Shown here: positions 8,698 to 18,500 of the stretch, piece by piece
Position numbering within the stretch: the first letter of the stretch is position 1
How the letters are laid out: each line of letters starts with the position of its first letter
DNA from: Vibrio injensis
GTDB lineage: Bacteria; Pseudomonadota; Gammaproteobacteria; Enterobacterales; Vibrionaceae
NCBI RefSeq assembly: GCF_001895205.1
Contig: NZ_BDJF01000027.1
Span: 434,001 to 498,000, forward strand
Direction of reading: 5' to 3'
Length of the DNA: 64,000 nucleotides
Notes under the pieces: generated by a model
Told to the model about the DNA's origin: nothing
The model's input: the letters and a program-made list of their open reading frames with translations, nothing else
Database searches by the model: none
Translations under genes and position numbers: made by a program

Positions 8698-10779
8698 TTA
8701 GAATTTATAGTCAGCGATGATACCGAATGTGCGTGGTCCGCCAACTTCGATCAGGTCATTCTTGTGACGTAACACATAATCCTCGTTGGTCGCATTTTTA
8801 ACATAAGCACGAACGGTTAAGTTATTTATGTTGTAACCAGCATTGACGTTAAGCACCGTGTAGTCACCAGCCGAAGTACTTTCAGTGTTGGCTAAGTTAG
8901 TATAATAGTCTGAAACATAGTTAACTCTTGCGCCAAAGAATAAGCCTGAGTCAAAGTTTTGTGTAAAGCCTAAGCCTGCAGAAAGGTCAGGGGCATAGCT
9001 AAACTCTTTGCCAGTGAGATCGACGGTTGTTCCGCTAGGCCCTTGGGTGACTTCTGTTTTCAGTAAGCCAACAAAGGCAAAAACATCTAAACCAGAATCA
9101 AACCAATACGTCGTTTCAACTTCAGCACCATAAGTTTTACCTTTAGGGATATTCGCTACGTAATTATCGAATCGGCTACCGCTGTCTCCATAGACAACGG
9201 TATGGTAATTACGGTAATCGTTGTAAAAGATGTTTGCTGTTAAACCAAGCCGGTTCTCTAGGAAAGTGGAACGTGAACTGAGTTCGTAGGTCCAGACTTT
9301 TTCCGGTTTAAATACAAAGAGATTCTCTTGGCCCTCGTTGTAGCCTATGCCACCAGCATTGTAGCCTTTACGAGCGGTTAAACCTAAGTTCCAAGTATCA
9401 GAGGCCTCGTAAGTTAAGCCAACTTTAGGCAGCAAGATACCGTTGTTTTCTTTTTCTTTGAAGTCGAGAGGCAATCTTGCATGGTCAAAATCACGATCAA
9501 GCTTGTCATGCTCGTAGCGAGCACCTAGTAACAGTCCCCATTGAGAGGCAATCTTGATTTTGGAATCAAAATAAATGGAATGGGTTTGGACTTTATCAAT
9601 ACGTTTTAGTGAGTCAGTTTGTGTGTTTTGATCTTTAAAATAACTGCTGAGTCCGAAAATCGCATTATATTTTTCGTCTAAAGAATTATAAGCCAGTTTA
9701 GCTTCTACAGTATAATTCTCCTCGTCCACATCACCCCACCAATCCGTTGAAGGATAGGCTTTAAACTTGGTTGAGTAATCTCGCCTTGCCAGTAAGAAAT
9801 CGGCTTTAAGTTCTTCATTGATGAGATAACCGACATCAAGATTAACGTTCCAGCTTTTAGTTTCTTGACGACGAGTACCGCTGGCATCGGTGTATTCCAA
9901 CTTACCACCATCTTTATCGACAAGGTTTGTATATTGGCCTTCTTCATTACGGCTGGCGACCGTGAGTTTCGCGGTGAGTTTATCGGTGCCAAAAGGTTGA
10001 TATAGCAGTTTACCCCGGACGTTATGAGATTTTATTTCTGAAGGGTCCCAAGGGTATTGATCATTGTTTGGTAATGAATAATCGATCGGCGTATTGCCTG
10101 TGGTCCCTTCAGCGGCAATACGGAAGGCAAGTTTATCTTCGACGATTGGGGCAGAGACAACCCCAGCTAAGTGGTATTTGTTGTCCTCATTTTCGTAGCC
10201 AACTCGGAACTTACTTTCTGTGTAAAACGTGGGGTCTTGGGTTTTGATGACTACGGCACCACCGATGCTGTTACGCCCTTGATTCGTTGATTGAGGGCCT
10301 TTGTATACTTCGACCTGCTCTGTATCCCACAGCCCAGCTTTACCGAAAGCTTCACCTGTCCAAGATTCAGATACACCATCAACAGTGGTATTCACCCGAG
10401 GCGTGGCTCCGGTCATGAATGAGATGAATCCATCTCCAGCTCCACCTCGTCCATCAACGCCACGAATGTGTGGCATTCCTGATGGGGCGTTAAGCACGTT
10501 AGGGACTCTATCCAGTAAATCGTAGTAAGTTCGGTCTTCGCCATTATCTGCTTCTGCAGTAAAAATAGTCACCGAGCTGGTATTTTGCGCCAGCGTGCCG
10601 CCCAACTTTTCACCAAGAACAACAATCGTTTCTGAGGCCCGAACATTATTCGCTTCTTGCTGTTCTTGAGCGTAAACGACCGAACTGGCGCTGCCTAAGC
10701 AAATCAGGCCAATCATCGTAGAAAGAGTACTCCTTGTATAGCGAGGGGTATTACCACTGTTTAAGTCCATAAGCTTCAT
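8698..10779 (-). CDS. fvtA: TonB-dependent ferric siderophore receptor of the vanchrobactin-type locus
   Basis: This is a 693-residue outer-membrane receptor. It has a signal peptide ending near AYA-like SSVVYAQ (residues 33-38), a TonB box ETIVVLGE near 50-57, and a plug domain with RGVDGRGGAGDG and VEVYKGPQSTNQGRNSIGG. A 22-strand type barrel follows, ending in a C-terminal aromatic residue (IIADYKF). It is divergent from the esterase gene, shares a Fur-box-like promoter with it and sits beside the NRPS, which matches the position of FvtA in the Vibrio anguillarum vanchrobactin locus. It should bind the iron-loaded catechol siderophore and import it with energy from TonB. The start has AGGA upstream. 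The exact ligand is inferred from context. Confidence 0.82.
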   Translation of the reverse strand: MKLMDLNSGNTPRYTRSTLSTMIGLICLGSASSVVYAQEQQEANNVRASETIVVLGEKLGGTLAQNTSSVTIFTAEADNGEDRTYYDLLDRVPNVLNAPSGMPHIRGVDGRGGAGDGFISFMTGATPRVNTTVDGVSESWTGEAFGKAGLWDTEQVEVYKGPQSTNQGRNSIGGAVVIKTQDPTFYTESKFRVGYENEDNKYHLAGVVSAPIVEDKLAFRIAAEGTTGNTPIDYSLPNNDQYPWDPSEIKSHNVRGKLLYQPFGTDKLTAKLTVASRNEEGQYTNLVDKDGGKLEYTDASGTRRQETKSWNVNLDVGYLINEELKADFLLARRDYSTKFKAYPSTDWWGDVDEENYTVEAKLAYNSLDEKYNAIFGLSSYFKDQNTQTDSLKRIDKVQTHSIYFDSKIKIASQWGLLLGARYEHDKLDRDFDHARLPLDFKEKENNGILLPKVGLTYEASDTWNLGLTARKGYNAGGIGYNEGQENLFVFKPEKVWTYELSSRSTFLENRLGLTANIFYNDYRNYHTVVYGDSGSRFDNYVANIPKGKTYGAEVETTYWFDSGLDVFAFVGLLKTEVTQGPSGTTVDLTGKEFSYAPDLSAGLGFTQNFDSGLFFGARVNYVSDYYTNLANTESTSAGDYTVLNVNAGYNINNLTVRAYVKNATNEDYVLRHKNDLIEVGGPRTFGIIADYKF

Positions 10780-10858
10780 ATTAAGAAATCCTTTAAAAAT
10801 AGGGAAAATGTTTGATGTTGTAACCGTTTTTATGTAAAAGATTATTGCGGATGATTAT

Positions 10859-10877
10859 GTTAATGATAATTGTTAGT
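10859..10877. promoter_or_regulatory. Fur-box-like site, receptor / esterase divergent promoter
   Basis: By eye, GTTAATGATAATTGTTAGT agrees at 14 of 19 positions with the Fur consensus built from GATAAT repeats. It sits between the receptor (minus) and the esterase-MbtH-NRPS unit (plus) and would repress both when iron is plentiful. Confidence 0.7.
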
Positions 10878-10959
10878 GTTTGCAATTATTGGTGGTGTGA
10901 ATTTATTCCGCTGGCTTGTTTTTGATGAATAAGAGAGTGGTTGATGAATAGGAATAGTC

Positions 10960-12288
10960 ATGTTGTTTGAAGAACCCAATGCACATAGCAACCCAAATCT
11001 TCATCAGGTTGGTCGATGGCTTTCTCGCGATGGTTGCAATATTGGCGATAACAGGTGGTGGCAACAAATGGTGTTTGAAGGGATGCCGATAGTGATGAAT
11101 GCTGAGGATGAATACGCTGATGTGATCTTTATTTGGCGAGAACCGAGAGGTTCAGATATCCGAGAAGTGTACATTGATATTAATGGTGTCACCGACCATC
11201 ACAGTTTTACTATGGCCAAGCTTTCTCAGATAGAAGGTACGGACGTGTGGTTTTATATCGCTTCTATTAAGCACACTTGGCGCGGTGGTTATTCTTTTAT
11301 TCCAGTCCCTCATCAACTATGTCAGCCAAGTTATGTTGGCAGTTATCAAGAGAAAAGGGCTCAGCACCGTGAATGGTTAAAAAAACTATTTCCGTTGAGT
11401 TGTCGTGATGAGCTTGGCAGAAACCGATTGGATCATTGCCTGTGGGGAATGAGCAAAACACCGCTGCATATGCCTAATGCTCCGTCGCAAATCTATTGGC
11501 AAATTTTTGATCAGAATGGCGGTAACAGTCCCATTAAGTCGAGTTTCTCTTTCAACTGGCAGAGTAGGATACTGAATAACAGCCGCAGTGTATGGCTGTA
11601 TTCCACCACACGCGATACGCAGAAAACATTGCCTGTTGTTTTTATTCTTGATGGCCGTTTTTGGTCTGAGTCGCTACCGATATACGACGCATTGTCATGC
11701 GCGACTCAGCAAGGCGTATTACCAGAAGCCCTATATGTGTTGATTGATGAAGTGGATGGCCGTCTGCGAAGTGAAGAACTCAGTTGTAATCCGCTGTTTT
11801 GGCAAGCACTGATACAAGAACTATTCCCTTTAATTTCGGGTTATTTCACCATTAGTCAAGACCCCGAGCAAACCGTAGTCGTCGGTCAGAGTCTCGGTGG
11901 TTTGGCTGCTATGTTCGCTGCATTAAATTGGCCTGAGCGTTTTGGAGCGGTCGTGTGTCAGTCTGGATCATTTTGGTGGCCAGATTTTTCTCTGGTTAAA
12001 CCGCCTAGTGACTATGTACCACCTGAGTCACCGCATCTTCTTAGTGATATGAGTCGACAGATACATCAAGGGTTGGGTCGTCACTGCTGTTTGAACATTT
12101 TTATCGAAGTAGGAAGTGGCGAAGACATCATGGTCGATCTTAGCTTGGACCTATACCAGCAACTCGCTACTCAACGACACAATCTTCAATACCGAGTCTT
12201 TGATGGCGGGCATGAACGTCTATGTTGGCGTGGTGGCATCATCGATGGACTCTCTTACCTTTTTTCATTACCGCCGAAACGGAGTTAG
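10960..12288 (+). CDS. vabH: Cytoplasmic siderophore esterase (Fes / VabH family)
   Basis: The 442-residue alpha/beta-hydrolase has no signal peptide. An N-terminal Fes-like domain (about 1-170, rich in Trp and with a WRGGYSFIPV motif) precedes a catalytic domain with the nucleophile Ser311 in GQSLGG and a candidate His in DGGHERL near 419. Fes-type enzymes hydrolyse ester bonds of tri-catechol siderophores in the cytosol so that iron is released. Its presence agrees with a serine-ester (oligomeric or trilactone) product. It is the first gene of a plus-strand unit with the MbtH-like gene (2 bases downstream) and the NRPS. Confidence 0.85.
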   Translation: MLFEEPNAHSNPNLHQVGRWLSRDGCNIGDNRWWQQMVFEGMPIVMNAEDEYADVIFIWREPRGSDIREVYIDINGVTDHHSFTMAKLSQIEGTDVWFYIASIKHTWRGGYSFIPVPHQLCQPSYVGSYQEKRAQHREWLKKLFPLSCRDELGRNRLDHCLWGMSKTPLHMPNAPSQIYWQIFDQNGGNSPIKSSFSFNWQSRILNNSRSVWLYSTTRDTQKTLPVVFILDGRFWSESLPIYDALSCATQQGVLPEALYVLIDEVDGRLRSEELSCNPLFWQALIQELFPLISGYFTISQDPEQTVVVGQSLGGLAAMFAALNWPERFGAVVCQSGSFWWPDFSLVKPPSDYVPPESPHLLSDMSRQIHQGLGRHCCLNIFIEVGSGEDIMVDLSLDLYQQLATQRHNLQYRVFDGGHERLCWRGGIIDGLSYLFSLPPKRS

Positions 12289-12290
12289 AC

Positions 12291-12485
12291 ATGTCTGAAC
12301 AATACGTTAATCCTTTTGATAATACTGAAAATCAGTTCACCGTCTTGATTAATCATCATGGTCAATACAGCTTGTGGCCTGAATTTAAGCCTACGCCATC
12401 AGGCTGGAAAAGTACTTTTGGCCCATCCAGTAAACAACGCTGCATCGAATATATCGAAGCTAACTGGCATGACATTCGAGTGTAA
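12291..12485 (+). CDS. MbtH-like NRPS chaperone
   Basis: The 64-residue protein has the family marks NPFDN at the N-terminus, SLWP in the middle and a PSGW motif. MbtH-like proteins bind adenylation domains and are often required for their folding or activity. The ATG at 12291 follows the esterase stop closely, with GGAG upstream overlapping the end of that gene, so the two are co-translated. The natural partner is the VabF NRPS that begins 67 bases later. Confidence 0.92.
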   Translation: MSEQYVNPFDNTENQFTVLINHHGQYSLWPEFKPTPSGWKSTFGPSSKQRCIEYIEANWHDIRV

Positions 12486-12521
12486 ACCGCCCTTCAGTAC
12501 AGTAAAAAATAACTAAAAAAG

Positions 12522-12540
12522 ACAAGTGATTATCATTTTA
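12522..12540. promoter_or_regulatory. Possible internal Fur box before the NRPS gene
   Basis: The minus-strand reading, with core AAAATGATAATCAC, matches the Fur consensus at about 13 of 19 positions. It lies just upstream of the NRPS start, so vabF may have its own iron-controlled promoter as well as being read from the vabH promoter. Confidence 0.45.
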
Positions 12541-12552
12541 AGGAATGGATGA

Positions 12553-15500
12553 ATGAAAGAACATCAAGTACCAGAAGAACAGTATCCTCTTATTGGTACT
12601 CAGCAGGGTATTTGGTTTGGGCAGCAACTGATGTTAAGACCCGAAGAATTTAACGTCGCCCATTACATCGAGCTTGATGGAGAGATTGATTTAGAATGCT
12701 TTAGCCAAGCTGTTAATAGCGGTATTTTTGCCGCTGATTCACTGCATTTTCACTATTTCGAGATGGATGGGGAAATTAAGCAGGGGATTATCGAGCCTAA
12801 GCAAGCTCAAAACGTTTTGGAGATCATGGATTTCTCGCAAGCGGCTTCTGTTGATGAATCTGCTCTTGAATGGATGAAAGAGGATCTCGCTACTCCGATC
12901 AATTTACAAGAGGCAAAACCAAGGTATCGACATTGCTTAATTCATGTGGGTGATAACAGCAAAACCAAGTGGTTATGGTATCAACGTTATCATCATATTG
13001 ATGTTGATGGATTTAGCATTAACGCCATCACTGATTATATTGTTAGCGAGTATAATCGGTTAGTTGCGGGGACCGCTGGGCCAACCCCATTTACTCCTTT
13101 CAAAGCGGTTATCGATGAGCATCAGCACTTTCATCAATCTGAACAATATCAAGCGGCTCGTCATTTTTGGCAACAACAGGCACGTCAATTACCGGAAGCT
13201 CTCAGTTTAGTGACCGGAGGTAGACAAAGCTCGGCGAATATCGTTGAGAAATTCAACATTGAATTAGAGGGTGGCGATTGGCTTAATCGCGGAGGTAATA
13301 AAATTCTGCCTTCAGAGCTGGCGATGGCATTGGTATTTGCTTACCTACACTTAGTTTCTGGAGAGCAAAATATTGGTGTGGGCTTCCCATTTATGCGTCG
13401 AATGGGTAGCTGCGCTGCGAGCTCATCAGGGGCCGTCGTCAATATTCTGCCGTTGACAGTAAACGTCGATCCTACAATGTCACTGTTTGATGTTGCTAGG
13501 TCGATGAATAAAGTTATCCGCCAAGCTCGTTGTTATCAAATGTACGATGCCGAACAAATTCAACGAGATTTAGGCAAAGTTGGGCAAGTTTTGTATGGAC
13601 CAATTCTTAATTATAAACCTTTTGAAGAAGACATACATTTGGCAGGAATAAAAGGCCGGACGCACATCCTTTCAGCCGGCCCTATTGATGATATTGAGTT
13701 TTCTCCCCAGCTAAATAATAACCAACTGGGCTTAACGTTGACCGGGAATGCTGCCAAGTACTCTCAACAGTCACTGGCCTTGCATGCGCATCGTTTCGCT
13801 TATATGGTCGAACAGATAGCCCGTAATCCAGATACCGCTTTGCATACACTGGATATTATTCCGACGGATGAACGAACGAATATTGCTCGATGGTCTACAG
13901 GAAAGACGCTGAATGAAAAACCTCAAGTTCAGACAGTGTTAGCCGTATTTGATCAGCAGGTTAAATTGAAACCTAATGTCGAGGCGCTAAAATTTGCTCA
14001 GCAGAGTTGGAGCTTTATTCAGCTAGACAGAGCTGTTGAAAATAAAGCTCAGCAGATCAAGGGATTGGGCGCTCGCAAAGGTGATATCATTGGTGTCGCC
14101 ATTCCTCGTGGTGTTGACACGATTATCACTATGTTGGCTATCCTACGAGTAGGGGCAGTCTACCTTCCTATTGATTTAGCGTATCCTCAGGAACGTATCG
14201 AAACCATTTTAGAACAAGCCCAACCATGGGGGGTGATGGTGGAAAACCCTGAGCTCTTGCCGTGGAATCACCTTACCCGTTGTATATCTTTGACTGATTT
14301 GGACAGCCTAGCTGTTACTGAGCGTATCAAGGTTGATATTGATCCTTCAGATATCGCTTATATTGTATTTACCTCTGGCTCGACGGGTAAACCGAAAGGG
14401 GTAATGAACACTCATGGTGCGTTGCTCAATTTATTACATTCACATCAGCATTCCATTTTTGCTCGTACCATTCGATGTCTTGCTGAGAAATATCAATGTG
14501 CTGAGAATGATGTGCTAGTGAGAGCTGCGCATACGACATCATTCTCATTTGATGCATCTTGGGAGCAAGTGCTCTGGATGCTCTGTGGTCATTCACTGTA
14601 CCTGTACGATGATGAACAACGCAAAGATGCCTATGAATTAACTGAAAAAGTCAAAAAAGATCATATTGATGCATTAGATCTTCCCCCTCTATTATTGGGT
14701 CAAATGCTTGATAACCAATTGATGGAAGCTGAGCATGTCCCTTCACTAGTGTTAATCGGGAGTGAAGCTGTGCCAGAGAAACTCTGGTCGAGAGTGAAAG
14801 CTTATCCGCAATTGTTGGTGGAAAACTTCTACGGCCCCACCGAGTTTACCGTTGATGCCGTGAGTGCATCACTCAACGTCGATGACACCCCCGTTATTGG
14901 TCGCCCAATACTCAACGCTCAAGCTTATGTGTTAGACAAGCAATTAAATGCGGTTGCTGTTGGTGTGGTTGGTGAGTTGTATCTTGCTGGGGCGGGGTTG
15001 GCAAAAGGGTATTTAAATCAAGCTGGAATGACAGCAGAGCGGTTCATCGCTAATCCCTTTGCACATGGTCAAATCATGTATAGAACCGGTGATTTAGTGA
15101 AATGGCGTGATAATGGTCAGTTGGACTTTGTTGGTCGTAGTGACGATCAGGTCAAAATTCGTGGTTTCCGTATCGAGCTTGCTGACGTGGAAAGCATAAT
15201 TAGTGCTATTGATGGCGTTGAAACAAGCGTGGTGGTGGCAGAGCGTTATGGAGAGTCTCACCGACTGATCGCGTACTGTACATTGGTCAATCCGGATCGG
15301 TCTGAGTTAAATGAATCTCTCTTATTGGCCCATATTTCCTCCTCTGCGCCAGAATATATGGTGCCTGCCGCTTTAGTGATCATCGATAAATTTCCTCTTA
15401 ATGTGAACGGTAAAATTGACCGAAAGTCACTACCTAAACCTGTGATTATGTCTAGCCATGGGAGCGTGGCTCCGACTACCCAAGAAGAGCAAGTCTTATG

Positions 15501-18500
15501 CGATGCGATTGCTGAACTACTTGGAATAGCAAAGGTTGGAACGTCGGACGATTTTTTTGCTCTCGGAGGAGATAGTATTTCTGCGATGGGCCTTGGCACA
15601 TTATTACGGAAAGTGGGTTATGAGCTCCGCCCTAAAGAAGTATTTGCGGCACGTCAGTTAGGCGTGATGGCAACGTTGATGAAACCGCTTAGTATTGCTC
15701 GTCAAGGCACACTCAATCAGGATGGGGAAATTCGGCCTCTACCAATGTGGCGCTGGTTTGAAGAAACCTTTGCTGCAAACACGAGTTATGTTCAAGGTGT
15801 GTTTGTCGAGATCGAACCCGATGTGATGCTAGTCCATCTTCAAGCTGGATTAAAGCAATTGGTCGCTAATTATTCTGCCTGCCGCTTGATGAAACGAAAT
15901 CAAGGTTACCGTATTGAGCCAGTGGAGAAGGTAAATACCGATTCTTGGTTAACAACGAGTCGAGTTGAAGATCTGGAATACGTTGATCTTGATGAAATGT
16001 TTGAACAATTTGGTCAAAGGTTAGCGCCGAACAGGAATATGCTCCAACTGATCCATGTTGTTGATAGAGCAGGGCGAAGTGGATTAATGATCCTTGCCCA
16101 TCACTTGATCATTGATGGGGTCTCTTGGCGAATTTTATTGCCGCAGTTAAAAATGTTGGTTCGCGCGCAAGTCAATGGAACCAAGCCTGATCTTAACTTT
16201 GAGGTTACTGGACTGAATACTTGGTCGCAAGCGCTCTACCAACACTTACCACAGTTGATGAAGCAAGCGAAAGGTTGGATTGAGCAGGAGTCTTGCTTTA
16301 TTGAGCCGTTAAAACCGTCAACGGCAAAAGGCCGTATTATTCATCATCGGGCATTGTTACCGACAGAGCTAACACAAAATGTTATTCGCTATTGCCAAGA
16401 ATCCCGAGTGCTCGACATTGATGAGATATTGATGGCAGCGGTGACATCTGCACTAGGTAAGTGTTATCAAAAAGAAGCGATTAAGCTGAATTTAGAGTCT
16501 CATGGTCGTGAAGAGTTTGACGCTGCACTGAACCTTACGCAAACCATAGGCTGGTTTACTACTGAATTTCCAATCGTCGTTGTTCTACCTAAAGACGGCG
16601 ACCTGGTCGAGTTACTCAAACAGGTAAAACAATCTAAGCGGCGCATCAAGGATAAAGGCTTAGGTTATATGTCTTTGAGATATTTAGATAACGTATATCG
16701 TGATGAGCTTGCAGAATTATCTAAGCGTCATCAAGCATCGTTATTGTTTAATTACTTAGGACGTTTTGAGCAGGAACAGGGTAACTGGACTCCCATTCGT
16801 CGGCAGGGTAAGTTTGCCGATACGTTAGCGGTCTCTTTAAATAGCGATAACGCTCTGTTACATCCGTTAGAACTGAATGTTTTTGTCGATGAGAGTGACC
16901 AAGAGAGCAAATTTGCTCTTAATTGGACTTGGGATGAAGCGCAATTCAGTCATGATGAGATTCGCGTTATTGGCGACCATATCACTCAGCAACTTGAAGC
17001 GATTCTGGATTGGTTTAGTGCGCAACAAGAGCCACAAGCGATCCTTCGGGTTCCAGCTGAATTTACTGAAGATGATGTCTCACTCAACGATGCAGAAAAG
17101 TTAGTCCATCGCTTTGGCCCATTTAGCGATATTCTTCCCGCTTTACCGCTGCAAGAGGGCTTATTGTTTCAATCACAACTGGGAGATGAGAAAAGTAACT
17201 ACAACTCAACGACCCGATTAAGCTTCAACGGTACAATAGTACCGCAGCGAGTTCAGCAAGCGCTGAATGCCGTGATCATGCGTCATCGGCAATTACTGGC
17301 TAAATTCGACAGTTCGATTTTAGGAAGAACCGTTCAATTGCTTCCTCAAGCGATGGCTTCTTGGCCATTGAAGTGTATCGATATTCGTAAAGAGAGTCGT
17401 CAATATCAACAGGCGTATCTTGAGCAAGTGGAAAAGAAAGAACTCGTTCGTCAATTTGATCTCAATAACCCCAATGAATCATTACTGGGTGCGACGTTAA
17501 TCCATCATGGTGACGATCACAGCGCTTTATTTATTTCTGCTCATCATCTCGTTGTTGATGGTTGGTCAACCCCTATTTTATTGGCTGATTTCCTTGCCGC
17601 CTATGGCCAAGACAATCAAAACCTGCCACAGATATCCTCTCAATATGCAGATGTCGTCAATCAACTTAAACTGCGGGATAAAGCCCCCGCTCAAGCACTT
17701 TGGCAACAGGTACTGAAGGACGTGACACCAACGATTGCCTTCGAAGATATCCCCGTTGAGGATAGTGTAAAAGAGGGGGAATTGATCATTGGCGCAGAGC
17801 AAACCCAGCAATTAACCCAATGCTTAAGTCGTTATGGTTTGACGTTCAATTCATTGGTACAAGGGATTTGGTCATGTATTTTGGGGAGCATGACAGGTCG
17901 AGAAGATATCGTATTTGGTACGCCAATCTCTGGTCGATTTGGGCATATAAAGGGCATTGATGAGCACATTGGTTTGTTCAGCAATACAATTCCCGTGCGT
18001 ATGAAACTGAATCCTAAACAGAGCTTGTTGCAACAATTACAAGCCCATCAGAACACGCAAATTCAGCTTCTTGAGCATGATGAACTGGGTTTGAGTGAAA
18101 TTCAGCAGTTGGCGGGGGGCGAAACATTATTTGATACCTTATTAGTGGTGGAAAATTACCCTGATCATTCTGATTGGTACCAACGAGATTATCAGGGAGC
18201 GAAACTTACCCACATTCACAACCGAGGCTATACCCACTACCCATTGACTATCCTGGTTCTCCCTGGTGAGCAAATCCATATTCTATTTGAGTATCGTGAC
18301 ACTATTGGTATTGCACAGCAAGTCATGCAACGTTTTGAGAGAGTACTGCAAACCATTATTGATGAGCCCGATATTCCCTTGTCACAATTGGATTTACGGT
18401 TAGAGGAAGAAACCGTCCTTCAGCAGCGTATTAACCAGACGGAAACTGAAGTTCGTCATAGTACATTGGGCATACTCATGGCCGAGCAGGCAAAGCGCAC

